The notes under the pieces were generated by a model, which was not told the origin of the DNA, did no database searches, and saw nothing but the letters and a program-made list of their open reading frames with translations. The position numbers and the translations under genes are program-made. Below are positions 1-9,236 of a stretch of DNA of 64,000 nucleotides, piece by piece. The first letter of the stretch is position 1; every line of letters begins with the position of its first letter. The stretch is from Burkholderia ambifaria AMMD (GTDB taxonomy: Bacteria; Pseudomonadota; Gammaproteobacteria; Burkholderiales; Burkholderiaceae): positions 2,108,001-2,172,000 of the forward strand of contig NC_008391.1 of NCBI RefSeq assembly GCF_000203915.1, in the 5' to 3' direction.

Positions 1-2148
1 TTCGTCGGCGATCCGCGCGGCGCGCACATGCGGCGGCACGTTGCGCTGATATTCGCTCAACGGCCGGCGCACGCGCTTCCGATAGATCAGTTGTGCATCG
101 TATTCGCCGGCGAGCGTGCGGCGCACGTAATCGCGAATGAAGTCCTGGTACGGCTCGCGCTTGAACACGCGCCGGTAGAGCTCGCGCTGGAATAGCTGCG
201 CGAGCGGCGTCCAGTCGGTGCGCACCGTTTCGAGCCCCTTGAACACGAGGTCCTCGTCGCCATTCGCCGCGACCGCGAGGCCCGCATAGCGCTTCTTGCT
301 GCCTTCCTCCGCGCCGCGCACGGTCGGCATCAGGAAGCGGCGGTAATGCCGCTCGTATTGCAGTTCGAGCGCGCTTTCCAGCCCGAAGCGATCGCGCAGG
401 TGCGTTTGCCACCAGCGGTTCACCTGCTCGACGAGCGCGCGGCCCTTGGTGGCGGCCGCATCGTCGTCGTGCTCGCGCCCGAGCCACACGAAAGTCGAAT
501 CGGTGTCGCCGTAGATGACTTCGTAGCCCTGCGCTTCGATCAGCTCGCGCGTGCGATGCATGATCTCGTGGCCGCGCATCGTGATCGACGACGCGAGGCG
601 CGGATCGAAAAACCGGCAGCCCGTCGAGCCGAGCACGCCGTAGAACGAATTCATGATGATCTTCAGCGCCTGCGACAGCGGCGCGTTGCGCTGGCGTTTC
701 GCTTCGTCACGGCCTTCGGACACGCGCCGCACGATGTCGGGCAGGCAATGCGCGGTACGCGAGAAGCGCGCGCCGAGAAAGCCCGGCACCGACGCGTCGT
801 CGCTCGGGTGCGCGAGCCCTTCGATCAGCCCGACCGGATCGATCAGGAACGTGCGGATGATCGACGGATAGAGGCTCTTGTAGTCGAACACGAGCACCGA
901 ATCGTACAGCCCGGGCCGCGAATCCATCACGAAGCCGCCGGGGCTGTTCTGCCCGGTTACGTCGCCGAGGTTCGGCGCGACGTAGCCGAGCCGGTGCATG
1001 CGCGGCAGGTACAGGTGCGTGAACGCGGCGACCGAGCCGCCGGTGCGATCGGCCGCGAGGCCCGTGACGCTCGCGCGTTCGAGCGCGAAGGACAGCAGGT
1101 CGGCCTTCTCGAAGATGCGCGTGACGAGTTCGCAGTCCTTCAGGTTGTAGTGCGCGAGCGCGGGCTTGTCGTGATCGAAGCGGCGCTGGATCTCGTCCAT
1201 CCGCTGATACGGATTGTCGACAGCCTTGCCTTCGCCGAGCAGCGACTGCGACACGTATTCGAGGCTGAACGACGGGAACGACCACGTTGCCGATTTCAGC
1301 ATGTCGATACCGTCGAGGATCAGGCGGCCGGCCGCCCCCGCGAAGAAGTGGTCGGGCTGTTGACCATGTGCGCGCCACTCGAGCACGCTGCCGCCGCGCC
1401 CGAGCTTCAGCGGCACGCCGTATTGCTCCGCGTGCGCATGCAGGATGCGCAGGTCGAACTGCACGACGTTCCAGCCGATCACCGCATCGGGATCGTGCGC
1501 GCCGAACCAGTCGTTGAGCCGCATGAGCATCTCGGCCCGGTTGTCGCAGTAGTCGAGGTTGAAGTCGACGGCCGGCGCGTCGCCGTTGGGCGGCCCGAGC
1601 CTGTAGACCTGCCGCTGCCCGCAGCCTTCGAGCGCGATCGAATACAGCTCGCCGTGGACGCTCGTCTCGATGTCGAGCGACACGCAGCGCAGCGTCGGGC
1701 GATAGCCGGTCGCGGGTTTCAGTTCGCCGTCGGTCAGCGTGCCGTCGCGGCCGGCCGTGCCGCGAAACAGCACGGGCGCCGTGATGAAGCGCTCCATCGT
1801 GTAGCGGTCGGGCGGCTGGATGTCGGCTTCGTAGACGTCGATGCCGGCCGCGGCGAGGCGTTTCTGGAGCCCGGACAGATTGCGGTAGCGGCGGCAATAG
1901 AGGCCGGCGACGGCGCGCTGGCGGAAGTCGCGCAACGCGAGCGGGCGCAGTTCGGCATCACGTTCGCCGGCCAGCGTGCGTTCGGCGAGCGCCTGCTGCT
2001 CGGCCGGCACGAACGCGACGGCTTCCTGCGGGCGCAACCGCACGCGGCGCGGGCCGTGTTCGGTTGCCAGCCAGAACTCGATCTCGATGCCGGACGCTGT
2101 GTCCCGCCAGTGGCGGGTGAGGATGAAACCCTGCTCGAACTCCGTCAA
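1..2148 (-). CDS. polB: DNA polymerase II, family B (3' end cut by window edge)
   Basis: This is a family B DNA-directed DNA polymerase, the damage-inducible polymerase II with 3'-5' proofreading. The visible 716 codons cover almost the whole protein (E. coli PolB is 783 residues); the C-terminus runs off the left edge. The N-terminus reads [13 protein letters not shown], nearly identical to the start of E. coli PolB. Motif A ([12 protein letters not shown]) lies near bases 860-895. Motif C (YGDTDST, with the metal-binding aspartates) is encoded at 495-513, around residue 548. No ATG is available at the N-terminus, since an in-frame stop lies at 2170-2172; a TTG at 2148 gives the family-like start. 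The neighbour upstream on the same strand is a sensor kinase 87 bp away. Confidence 0.95.
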   Translation of the reverse strand, partial: MTEFEQGFILTRHWRDTASGIEIEFWLATEHGPRRVRLRPQEAVAFVPAEQQALAERTLAGERDAELRPLALRDFRQRAVAGLYCRRYRNLSGLQKRLAAAGIDVYEADIQPPDRYTMERFITAPVLFRGTAGRDGTLTDGELKPATGYRPTLRCVSLDIETSVHGELYSIALEGCGQRQVYRLGPPNGDAPAVDFNLDYCDNRAEMLMRLNDWFGAHDPDAVIGWNVVQFDLRILHAHAEQYGVPLKLGRGGSVLEWRAHGQQPDHFFAGAAGRLILDGIDMLKSATWSFPSFSLEYVSQSLLGEGKAVDNPYQRMDEIQRRFDHDKPALAHYNLKDCELVTRIFEKADLLSFALERASVTGLAADRTGGSVAAFTHLYLPRMHRLGYVAPNLGDVTGQNSPGGFVMDSRPGLYDSVLVFDYKSLYPSIIRTFLIDPVGLIEGLAHPSDDASVPGFLGARFSRTAHCLPDIVRRVSEGRDEAKRQRNAPLSQALKIIMNSFYGVLGSTGCRFFDPRLASSITMRGHEIMHRTRELIEAQGYEVIYGDTDSTFVWLGREHDDDAAATKGRALVEQVNRWWQTHLRDRFGLESALELQYERHYRRFLMPTVRGAEEGSKKRYAGLAVAANGDEDLVFKGLETVRTDWTPLAQLFQRELYRRVFKREPYQDFIRDYVRRTLAGEYDAQLIYRKRVRRPLSEYQRNVPPHVRAARIADE

Positions 2149-2235
2149 AACGCTTGCTCGTGTGGATGCTCAGGCGGCGGATTTTAGCCCCTCTCGCGGC
2201 TCCCGCGCGTCGCTCCGCGGTGGCCGTGCGGATCG

Positions 2236-3828
2236 TTACAGCCGGCCGCGGCGCCGCGCATCGTCCTCCACGCGCGCGAGCAGGCTGTCCAGCGCCTCGA
2301 TCGGAATCGGCTTCGCGAAATGATCGTGGAAGCCGGCGTCCGTGGTGTCCTGTCGGTCCGACGACCGCACATGTCCGGACAGCGCGACATAGTACGAATC
2401 GGGCGCGGCGCCGGTCGAGCGCAACGCGTGGAGCAGCTCGAAGCCGCTGACGTCCGGCATGCTGAGGTCGATCAGCATCAGATGCGGCGCGAACTCGCGG
2501 GCGAGCGGCAGCGCATCGCGCGCGTGGTACGCGACACGGGACGTGTGGCCCTTGATCTGCATCAGGATGGCGAGCGTGTCGGCCGATTCGCGGTTGTCGT
2601 CGACGATCAGGATGCGCAGCGCATGCGTGGAGGATGGCGCCGGCACCTTTTGCACATGCTCGACCGCACGATTCGATTCCGCGATCGGCAGCCGGACGGT
2701 AAACGTCGACCCCGCGCCGATCCCGGCGCTGTCGGCCGTGATGCCGCCACCATGCAGGTCGACGAATTTCTTGCTGATCGCGAGCCCCAGCCCGAGCCCG
2801 CCGGGTGCGTGGCGCTCCGCGGCATGCTCCTGCTCGAACGGGTCGAAGATCGATTCCTGCGCGCCGGGCACGATGCCGATCCCGTAATCGACGATCTCGA
2901 TCGCAACCACGTTCTGTTCGGTGCGCACGTGGAGCTCGATGCGCTCGCCGTTCGGCGAATACTTCGACGCATTGTCGAGCAGGTTGTACAGCACCTGGAC
3001 GAGCCGGACGTCGTCGCCGTGAACGATCACGGGCGCGGGCGGCAGCCGCACGATGATCCGCTGCCCGCGCGCGTCGACCTTCGGCTGAATGCCCTGCACG
3101 CTGCGGTACACGATATCGCGCACGTTCACCGGCGCTTTCTTCAGATCCACCTTGTCGGACTTGATGCGTCCGATGTCGAGCAGATCGTCGACGAGCCGCA
3201 CGAGCTGTTCGATCTGGCGATCCGCGATGTCCTTGCATTGCGTGAGCGCCGGGCCCAGTTCGGACGACGGCAGGCCTTGCAGGATGCCGATCGTATGCCG
3301 CAGCGGCGCGAGCTGGTTGCGCAGCTCGTGCGCGAGCGTCGCGATGAAGACGTCCAGCCGCCGCGTGGCCGCTTCGAGTTCCTCCACGCGCTTGCGCTCG
3401 GTCATGTCGCGCGTGATCTTGATGAAGCCGCGCAACTGATGCGACTCGTCGCGTACGGCCGTGATGGTCACGCTGGCCCAGAACCGCGAACCGTCCTTGC
3501 GCACGCGCCAGCTTTCGTCCTGGAAGTGACCGTACGCGGCGGCGGCTTCGAGCGCGTGCGCCGGGCGGCCGGCCGCGATCGCATCGGCCGGATAGAAGCG
3601 CGAGAAATGGCTGCCGATGATTTCGTCCGTCCGGAAACCCTTGATGCGCTCGGCGCCCGCGTTCCATGTCGCGATGTTGCCGTGCGGGTCGAGCATGAAC
3701 ACCGCGTAGTCGGTGATCGACGCGACGACCGTCTGGAAGCGGAACTCCGCATAGCGGTCGAGCAGCGGCTGCTCGTGCTGGGCCGGCGGTGGGTCCGAAG
3801 GGATGGGCTGCGGCTGGTCTGGCGTCAT
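2236..3828 (-). CDS. PAS-domain hybrid histidine kinase with C-terminal receiver
   Basis: A soluble sensor kinase of 530 residues with no membrane segment. Domains in order: a PAS/PAC domain (about residues 35-145, with TWNAGAERIKGF); a HisKA dimerisation helix with the phospho-acceptor in ATLAHELRNQLAPLRH (His about 167); a HATPase_c domain with N box LLDNASKYS, G1 box DYGIGI and G2 box GLGLGLAI; and a receiver domain with its phospho-Asp in LMLIDLSMPD (about 454) and conserved Lys in FAKP. The signal is unknown; a cytosolic PAS suggests an internal cue. No partner response regulator is adjacent, so output probably goes through phosphorelay to a distant protein. The ATG at 3828 aligns best; an ATG 15 codons upstream (3873) is possible. 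Neither has a strong ribosome site. Confidence 0.9.
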   Translation of the reverse strand: MTPDQPQPIPSDPPPAQHEQPLLDRYAEFRFQTVVASITDYAVFMLDPHGNIATWNAGAERIKGFRTDEIIGSHFSRFYPADAIAAGRPAHALEAAAAYGHFQDESWRVRKDGSRFWASVTITAVRDESHQLRGFIKITRDMTERKRVEELEAATRRLDVFIATLAHELRNQLAPLRHTIGILQGLPSSELGPALTQCKDIADRQIEQLVRLVDDLLDIGRIKSDKVDLKKAPVNVRDIVYRSVQGIQPKVDARGQRIIVRLPPAPVIVHGDDVRLVQVLYNLLDNASKYSPNGERIELHVRTEQNVVAIEIVDYGIGIVPGAQESIFDPFEQEHAAERHAPGGLGLGLAISKKFVDLHGGGITADSAGIGAGSTFTVRLPIAESNRAVEHVQKVPAPSSTHALRILIVDDNRESADTLAILMQIKGHTSRVAYHARDALPLAREFAPHLMLIDLSMPDVSGFELLHALRSTGAAPDSYYVALSGHVRSSDRQDTTDAGFHDHFAKPIPIEALDSLLARVEDDARRRGRL

Positions 3829-4001
3829 GATCGGAAAACCCGTTAAACCTGTCGATCGCGCTGCGAATTCCATTATGGCGCGATGGATTCATACCCGGTC
3901 GCGCGACGGTCAGCATCGCAGAGAGCATAGCCGCGAAACGGCACCGGATCAAAGCGCCCGGCCGCGCCGGCCGACACCTGAGCCGATACCTAGGCCGGTA
4001 C

Positions 4002-5600
4002 CTAAGCCGGCATCGGCGCGAAATCCCGCTTCAGGTCGGTCGGCCGCTGCGGCCGCTGATACAGGTAGCCCTGTGCATACTGAATCCCGACCGCATGCAG
4101 CGCGCGATGCTGCTCTTCCGTCTCCACGCCCTCGGCGATGATCTTCAGCTCGTAGTGGTGCGCGACGGCCGCGATGCCTTCGATCAGCCTGGCATTGCCG
4201 GTCGTCAGCTGCGAAATGAACTGGCGATCGATCTTCACGTAGTCGAACGGAAAGCGCGACAGCATGTCGAGGTTGCTGTGATGCGTGCCGAAATCGTCGA
4301 TCGCGAATCGCGCGCCCGTCGCGCGCAGCGCGGCAAACATCGCGGTGGTGCGCGCATTCTTTTCGAGCAGGATGCGCTCGGTCACTTCGAGCACCAGCGT
4401 GAACCCCGGCGGAAGCCCGCGGATCGCGTCTTCGACGACGGATACGAAGCGCGGGCGTTCGAGATCCTTCGGCGCGACGTTGATCGCGATGCGCAGCGGC
4501 ATCGCCGGCGTGAGCGCGGTCAGCTCCGACACGGCCGTGCGCAGCACGAACTCGGTCACCTTCGGCAGGATCGCGCTCGATTCGACCTGCGGGACGAACA
4601 CGGCCGGGCTGATCAGCCCCCATTTCGGATGATGCCAGCGCAGCAGCGCCTCGACGCCGATGGTCCTGCGCGTTTCGACGTCGACGATCGGCTGATACAC
4701 GACGTGAAGCTCGTTGCGCTTCAACGCGTTGCGCACGGCCTTCAGCAACAGCCGGCGCGGCGCCATCGCGAGCAGGTACGCGGCCGCGACGAGGCCGTTC
4801 ACCAGCAGCGCGATCGTCACGCAAATCAGCCGATAGTGCCGTTCCACCTGCTGAACATAGGATTCCGACGACGTGACGGAAACCGTGAACGGCCACGCGC
4901 CCGAGGCGATCGTGCTGCCGGCCGACGGGGCCGCGTGGAACGCCGGCACGAACTCGCCATGCTGATCGAGACCGCCCGCGCCGTTGACCGACAGCATCGC
5001 GGTTTCCGCGCCGAAGCGCGCGCCGTGCGACAGCATGTCGGCCACATAGTCGCCTTCGATCAGATAAAGCACGCCCGAGGCGGGCGCGGTTGCACGAAAC
5101 ACCGCCAGCACCGGGACGCGATGCTGGAACGGGGTCTGCCGAAGCAGCGTGATGGCCGTCATCCCCGGTGGCGGGGCGTGCACATACGCGTCCAGCGACA
5201 CGTCGATCGAGCCCAGCGCCGACGAGCACGTGACGCGACCGTCGTTGGCCAGCGCGACGGCGCGCAGATAGCGCAGGTGAGTGCCTACTTCGGCGAGCGT
5301 CCTGAAGACTGTCGCGCAGGGTCGCCCGACCAGCGCGGTCAATTCGGCCGGGTGCCGCGAGCGCACGCCGTCGAGGATGCGGTCGACCGAGATCACGATG
5401 TCGTTCGCGACGACGCGTTCGTGCTCGGCTACCGATTCGCGTGCGAGGCGTTCGGCCACGACGAGCGCCATCAAGAGCACGAGGATGCAGATGATCAACG
5501 CAAGCGAGAAGACGATATGCGGCCACGCACCGCTGCGCTGGAACGCGGGTTTTGAGCCCGGCGGGGCTGATTCTCCGATCGCGCTTGTTGTTGTATGCAT
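4002..5600 (-). CDS. Membrane CSS-motif EAL c-di-GMP phosphodiesterase
   Basis: A predicted cyclic di-GMP phosphodiesterase anchored in the inner membrane. An N-terminal transmembrane helix (IVFSLALIICILVLLMALVV) is followed by a periplasmic CSS-type sensor region containing the name motif (VTCSSALG) and a second transmembrane helix (ICVTIALLVNGLVAAAYLLA). The C-terminal half is an EAL domain with GVEALLRWHH, INVAPKDL, IDDFGTHHSNL, DYVKIDRQF and IIAEGVETEEQ, so the metal- and substrate-binding residues look intact and enzyme activity is likely. In this family redox-sensitive periplasmic cysteines are known to tune activity. Starts at 5642 and 5600 are both possible. The c-di-GMP link is interesting because the window also holds an exopolysaccharide operon, but no direct connection is visible. 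Confidence 0.9.
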   Translation of the reverse strand: MHTTTSAIGESAPPGSKPAFQRSGAWPHIVFSLALIICILVLLMALVVAERLARESVAEHERVVANDIVISVDRILDGVRSRHPAELTALVGRPCATVFRTLAEVGTHLRYLRAVALANDGRVTCSSALGSIDVSLDAYVHAPPPGMTAITLLRQTPFQHRVPVLAVFRATAPASGVLYLIEGDYVADMLSHGARFGAETAMLSVNGAGGLDQHGEFVPAFHAAPSAGSTIASGAWPFTVSVTSSESYVQQVERHYRLICVTIALLVNGLVAAAYLLAMAPRRLLLKAVRNALKRNELHVVYQPIVDVETRRTIGVEALLRWHHPKWGLISPAVFVPQVESSAILPKVTEFVLRTAVSELTALTPAMPLRIAINVAPKDLERPRFVSVVEDAIRGLPPGFTLVLEVTERILLEKNARTTAMFAALRATGARFAIDDFGTHHSNLDMLSRFPFDYVKIDRQFISQLTTGNARLIEGIAAVAHHYELKIIAEGVETEEQHRALHAVGIQYAQGYLYQRPQRPTDLKRDFAPMPA

Positions 5601-5804
5601 GGCAATGCAGGTCGAACCGGTCGATGGATTGGCGCGGAGCATTTGCCGTGCCTGGCCGGGGCAACGGGGCTCGCGCCGAGATCTGGACGCAAATCGATTC
5701 TATGCTTGCGGTACGCAAGCCAACGCATCGCGACGGAGTCACGGGATTCGACGCGCATCGCTATACAACCATTCATTATGTATAGATATCGACGGCGCGC
5801 ACCG

Positions 5805-5838
5805 AAAAAAAACCCGACCGCATCGGTGTGCGGCCGGG
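5805..5838 (-). terminator. Strong intrinsic terminator, minus strand, orphan
   Basis: On the minus strand a 10-bp stem (CCCGGCCGCA / TGCGGTCGGG, one G-U pair) with a six-base loop is followed by eight U's. The G-U pair would be an A-C mismatch on the plus strand, so the direction is minus. The nearest minus-strand gene upstream ends 260 bases away at 6098, so the terminator probably ends a separate short transcript or a long 3' UTR. Confidence 0.85.
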
Positions 5839-5875
5839 ACAGAAGAACACCTTCTCTTGGCACGAGGATGGTGCG
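5805..5875 (-). ncRNA. Candidate small RNA ending at the orphan terminator
   Basis: A short minus-strand transcript is proposed between a TATACT -10 element (5881-5886) and the terminator at 5805-5838. The -35 position holds only a weak TTTCGC. The roughly 70-nt RNA would carry a 5-bp hairpin (AGAAG/CTTCT, 5841-5855) directly before the terminator stem and a U8 tail, the shape of an Hfq-dependent sRNA. There is no credible reading frame in 5643-6097. This is inference from structure only; a 3' UTR of the gene at 6098-6397 is the main alternative. Confidence 0.4.
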
Positions 5876-6097
5876 CGGCAAGTATATGACGCGACGCACG
5901 ATTGCGAAATATTGTTCGTCAACAAATGGTGTGGTTTTGTGATTGACTCTCAACGGGAAATATTCGCGCAACGGGGCGTCTGCGGGATCTCTCGGCAATT
6001 TGCTGTCAACGCCGGTCAACACGCGCGATGCGGGGTTCTTCTTTCTGGATCGGGGAATACCCGAGCATGACGGGCGCGCCGTCGCGCCGCCCGCGCT

Positions 6098-6397
6098 TCA
6101 GAAATCGTTGCGCATCTTGTGGAACAGGTCGCGCGGTGATTGGTGCGTATCCACGGCGGTGAGGACGTCGGTCAGGAACCACGGCAGATTTAGTTGCGTG
6201 TCGGAATCGCCGACGCACACGCGGATCGGCGGGGCCTTCGACGTGGCGCGGGAGCCGGGCGCCGTGCCCGCAGAGGTGGAGGACGGTACACAGTTTTTCG
6301 CTTGCTGCGGAACCGGCGACGCGGTACTGCCGGCGAGCGCCGGCATGCTGGCGGCGGCAAGCGCGATCAGGATGGCGAAAGGGGTGGCGCGTTTCAT
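6098..6397 (-). CDS. Small exported protein of unknown function
   Basis: A 99-residue protein with a classical signal peptide (MKRATPFAILIALAAASMPALA, cleavage probably after ALA). The mature part has two cysteines (KNCVPSS and RVCVGDSD), which could form a disulfide in the periplasm, and a Ser/Thr/Pro-rich linker. The start at 6397 is well supported by GGAGAG seven bases upstream. It stands alone on the minus strand, divergent from the next small exported protein. I do not recognise the family and assign no function. Confidence 0.75.
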   Translation of the reverse strand: MKRATPFAILIALAAASMPALAGSTASPVPQQAKNCVPSSTSAGTAPGSRATSKAPPIRVCVGDSDTQLNLPWFLTDVLTAVDTHQSPRDLFHKMRNDF

Positions 6398-6596
6398 ATG
6401 ACTCTCCGGCGATGCACGTTCGACACCGTCGGCGAACCGGAGTTCGAGATCACCGGTGGCCGACCAAACGTCAAGAATCGTTTGGATCACCGGCCGGATG
6501 CTTGCGATGTGGAATGCGCTCATTTATCGTGCCGCCACGACGGCGCCGGCAAGTTCGACACGGCGCGTCAAGCCAAGATCGCAAGGAGCATTCGTC

Positions 6597-6989
6597 ATTA
6601 CCGCATTCAATCGTCGCACGCATCTTCGTGCCTTTCTCGTGGCATCGATCGCCTGTCTCAATCTGTCGCAGCCCGCGGCGGCTGCCTACACGGAATCGTG
6701 GATGAACGACCAGGACGTCAAAGCGTACGCGCAGCAGCACGCCAAGCATGCGCCCGTCGCGACGAGCAGTGCGACGGCATCCGTGAAGCCGGCGCGGCAA
6801 GCCGTTCGTTCGCCGTCGAAGGCGCCGGCCGCGGCGCATGCCGACGCGAAGCCCGCGTCGAAGCCACACGCGGCGCCCGCGAAGCCGCGCAAGGTTCAAC
6901 ATGCGGCCAGCGCCGATCCGAAGGCGCACGCCGCGGCGAAACCGAAGGCCGCGCCGGCGGCACACACGAGCGCAACGATCCAGCGTTGA
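6597..6989 (+). CDS. Small exported Ala/Lys/Pro-rich protein, apparent ATT start
   Basis: A 130-residue exported protein of unknown function. After RRTH comes a hydrophobic segment (AFLVASIACLNL) and a good signal-peptidase site (QPAAAA-YTES). The mature region starts with an acidic/polar stretch (ESWMNDQDVKAYAQQHAKHA) and becomes a low-complexity Ala-Lys-Pro tail, resembling histone-H1-like or cell-envelope linker sequence. A perfect Shine-Dalgarno AAGGAG (6583-6588) sits eight bases before an ATT codon at 6597, exactly at the N-terminus expected from the signal peptide; no ATG, GTG or TTG is at that point. In-frame ATGs lie at 6456, 6468 and 6510 but lack a ribosome site. The stop is four bases from the convergent phosphatase stop. 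Confidence 0.7.
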   Translation: MTAFNRRTHLRAFLVASIACLNLSQPAAAAYTESWMNDQDVKAYAQQHAKHAPVATSSATASVKPARQAVRSPSKAPAAAHADAKPASKPHAAPAKPRKVQHAASADPKAHAAAKPKAAPAAHTSATIQR

Positions 6990-6993
6990 CGCG

Positions 6994-8616
6994 TCACTGA
7001 TATCCGTAACAGCGCTTCAATCCCGCGTAGTCATAGTAGTGACTCGCCGGCGCGATCTTCGCGCCATCGCATGCGGCCTGGAAATCCGTCTCGCGCTCGT
7101 TGTACAGCATCTTCACGATGAGCCGCGAGCCGTTGCGATACACGTCCCATTGCATGTTCGCGGCCATCGGCGACACCTGGTCGCCGCGCCACGGGTTGTT
7201 CGCATACGTGTAGGTCTGCGCCTGCGGCGTCGGCACGAACACGCCCTTCAGGTTCATGATCGACGCGAACGGAATCACGATTTCCGCATGCGTGAAGCGC
7301 AGTTTCGCGGCGCGCGTCAGGTCGCCGCGCGCGATCGCGTCGACCTCGTTGAAGAAGTCGTCCTGCAGCACCTTCGCCATCCGGTACGTGACCGGGTTTG
7401 CTTCCTGGATGCCGGGCCCCTTCTGGTAATAATCCTCCGCGTCCTGCAGGTAGGCGAGCGTCTGGGCCTGCTCCGCGCCGAGGTACTTCTCCATCGTGAC
7501 GCCGCCCGTTTCGGCCGTCATCGCGGGCGCGACCTGCAGCAGGTTGTACAGCACGTTCACAGCATCGACGGCCGACGCGATCTTCGTCTTGCCGTCGCCC
7601 TTCAGCGTGTTGGTGAACTTGCCGTCCGACGACGTAAACGCGTAGGTGCCCGTGTTCGCGAACGTGTAGCCGTCGCTGCCGAGCTTCGCGATGAAGGCTT
7701 GCGACACCAGCGCGGCGAGCACCGTCTGCGCGACTTCCCCGACCTGCGGCGCCGCCTTGATCGTCTTCAGCTTGTCGGCGACCGCCGCATCGCTCGAATA
7801 GGCCTGGTATGCCTGGCTCGCCTGATAGGTCGCGTAATACGGATCGGATGTATCGGTCACCAGATCGGTGGCTGGCTTCAGCGAATGGAAATACAGCAGG
7901 AACCGGTTGGTGCCGGCGGGCTGCGCAATCGGCGCGCTCGCGGGATAGCCGGACGGCGCGGCCGGCAGCGTGATCGCGGCGGCGAGTGCCGGCTGCGCGG
8001 CGACGAGCGCGGCGGAGAAGTAGGTCGAACTGTCGACCGCGCGGTCCTGCCCCGAGTTGACGACGACGATCTGCCGGCCGCCCGACGCGAACAGCGCCGG
8101 CAGTCGCTGCGCGAGCCGCGCGGCGAGCTGCTGGTGTTCGCGGATGCCGGTTTGCGTGAGATTGCCGTAGCCGGGCGTTGAAATCCCCGGCACGCCGTAG
8201 CCGAGCAGTGCGTTGGCCTTCATCATCGCGTACGTGTCGGCCTTCAGCTGCGCGCCGAGCGCGGTCAGCGCGCCGTCGGCCTCGGCCTTGACCAGCATCG
8301 AATAGATCGCGCCGTCGTACTTGAACCCTGACAGTCCGCGCGAGCCGTGCCGTGCAACGAGCTCGGTGTAGACCGGTGCGTAGCCGGCCGGCGGCGCTTC
8401 GTAGGTCGCCGCGTCCTGCTGCGGACGATACGGCGTTTTCGTCTGGTAGTAGGTCGCGGGTGCGGGCGTGGGTTTCGGTTGCGGAGGCTGCGGCGCCGGC
8501 TGCGTGCCGCTGTTGTCTGCCGACGTGGCGGGCGTGCTGGACGTCTCACCGCCGCACGCGGCGAGCAGCAGGCAGAGGACAGCGATGGCGGAGGCGGTGC
8601 GGGTCGGGCGTGTCAT
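6994..8616 (-). CDS. Lipoprotein histidine acid phosphatase (MINPP/phytase-like)
   Basis: A predicted lipid-anchored phosphomonoesterase of 540 residues. The signal peptide ends in a lipobox (LLLAAC-GG), followed by a Pro/Thr/Gln-rich linker. The catalytic nucleophile motif is RHGSRG in ELVARHGSRG, and the proton-donor region reads LRFTHAEIVIPF. The HAE form of this second motif is typical of the multiple-inositol-polyphosphate-phosphatase branch of the branch-2 histidine phosphatases rather than the HD form of AppA phytase. Inositol phosphates or other phosphate monoesters are therefore likely substrates, probably for phosphate scavenging at the cell surface. Cysteines near the C-terminus (ACDGAK, KRCYGYQ) may pair. 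The start at 8616 is chosen because it begins the lipoprotein signal. Confidence 0.85.
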   Translation of the reverse strand: MTRPTRTASAIAVLCLLLAACGGETSSTPATSADNSGTQPAPQPPQPKPTPAPATYYQTKTPYRPQQDAATYEAPPAGYAPVYTELVARHGSRGLSGFKYDGAIYSMLVKAEADGALTALGAQLKADTYAMMKANALLGYGVPGISTPGYGNLTQTGIREHQQLAARLAQRLPALFASGGRQIVVVNSGQDRAVDSSTYFSAALVAAQPALAAAITLPAAPSGYPASAPIAQPAGTNRFLLYFHSLKPATDLVTDTSDPYYATYQASQAYQAYSSDAAVADKLKTIKAAPQVGEVAQTVLAALVSQAFIAKLGSDGYTFANTGTYAFTSSDGKFTNTLKGDGKTKIASAVDAVNVLYNLLQVAPAMTAETGGVTMEKYLGAEQAQTLAYLQDAEDYYQKGPGIQEANPVTYRMAKVLQDDFFNEVDAIARGDLTRAAKLRFTHAEIVIPFASIMNLKGVFVPTPQAQTYTYANNPWRGDQVSPMAANMQWDVYRNGSRLIVKMLYNERETDFQAACDGAKIAPASHYYDYAGLKRCYGYQ

Positions 8617-8801
8617 CGTGGCTTGAAACGGGCGGGGCGACGCAGGAAGTGCGTCGTTCCATCTCCGGGCGGGATCGGTCGAACCCGGAAGTGTTGCAAG
8701 CGACTTTGACAGCAGAATGTCAGGCTTCGGTCGGGCGATCGTCGGCATTGCGCCGGATTGCCGCCGGCCGGCGCGAGCCGGCCTGTGTGCAGGTGCTCAG
8801 T

Positions 8802-9236
8802 TCAGTGCACGCCTGCCGATGCGATCGATCGCACCGTGTCGGTGATGCGCACGCAACGCGACAGGCCGAACGTTTCGGCTTCACGGCGTTCCGGTTCGCT
8901 GCTCGCGACACCCACCGCGCGCTCGGGCGGCACGCCCAGCGCCTGCAGCGCGACGTCGAACGGATGCTGATTTGATACGGAATCCTGCTGATTGGCGTCG
9001 GTCACGACGACCGAGAAGCGGTCGAGGTTCGCACGGCCGAACTGGCCTTCGAACATGTCGCTGAGCCGGGCGGCCGGCAGCGTCGTGACGAGACCGAGTC
9101 GGTATCCATGCTCCGACGCGCTGTCGAGCCACTGGATGATCGCATCGCGCTGGTTGCGCGATTCGTGCGAATCCGGTGTCGCTTCGATCTGCGCGAAGGC
9201 GGCGTCGAGACGGGTGACAATGGCTTCGATGACCAC
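8802..9236 (-). CDS. HAD-like hydrolase-fold protein lacking the nucleophile motif
   Basis: A 144-residue protein with the second half of a haloacid-dehalogenase fold. LGLVTTLP matches motif II, NQHPFDVALQALGVPPERAVGVASS matches the motif III/IV region seen in HAD phosphatases, and EAETFGLSRCVRI follows. The N-terminal DxD nucleophile motif expected in the first 15 residues is absent, so the protein is probably catalytically dead, highly diverged or a shortened relative. A GTG start at 9236 is preceded by AGGAGAGGA at good spacing; the frame remains open farther upstream without a ribosome site. Neighbours give no functional hint. Confidence 0.7.
   Translation of the reverse strand: MVIEAIVTRLDAAFAQIEATPDSHESRNQRDAIIQWLDSASEHGYRLGLVTTLPAARLSDMFEGQFGRANLDRFSVVVTDANQQDSVSNQHPFDVALQALGVPPERAVGVASSEPERREAETFGLSRCVRITDTVRSIASAGVH

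Noticed and set aside
346..3846. Long open frames on the plus strand opposite polB and the histidine kinase (346-2187 and 2320-3846)
   Set aside because: They are antisense to clearly conserved genes, are rich in Arg/His/Ala as expected of shadow frames in high-GC DNA, and carry no recognisable domain.
5495..6022. Open frame on the minus strand covering the gap before the EAL gene
   Set aside because: Its codon use is unlike that of neighbouring genes, it has no ribosome site or motif, and it runs through the intrinsic terminator at 5805-5838.
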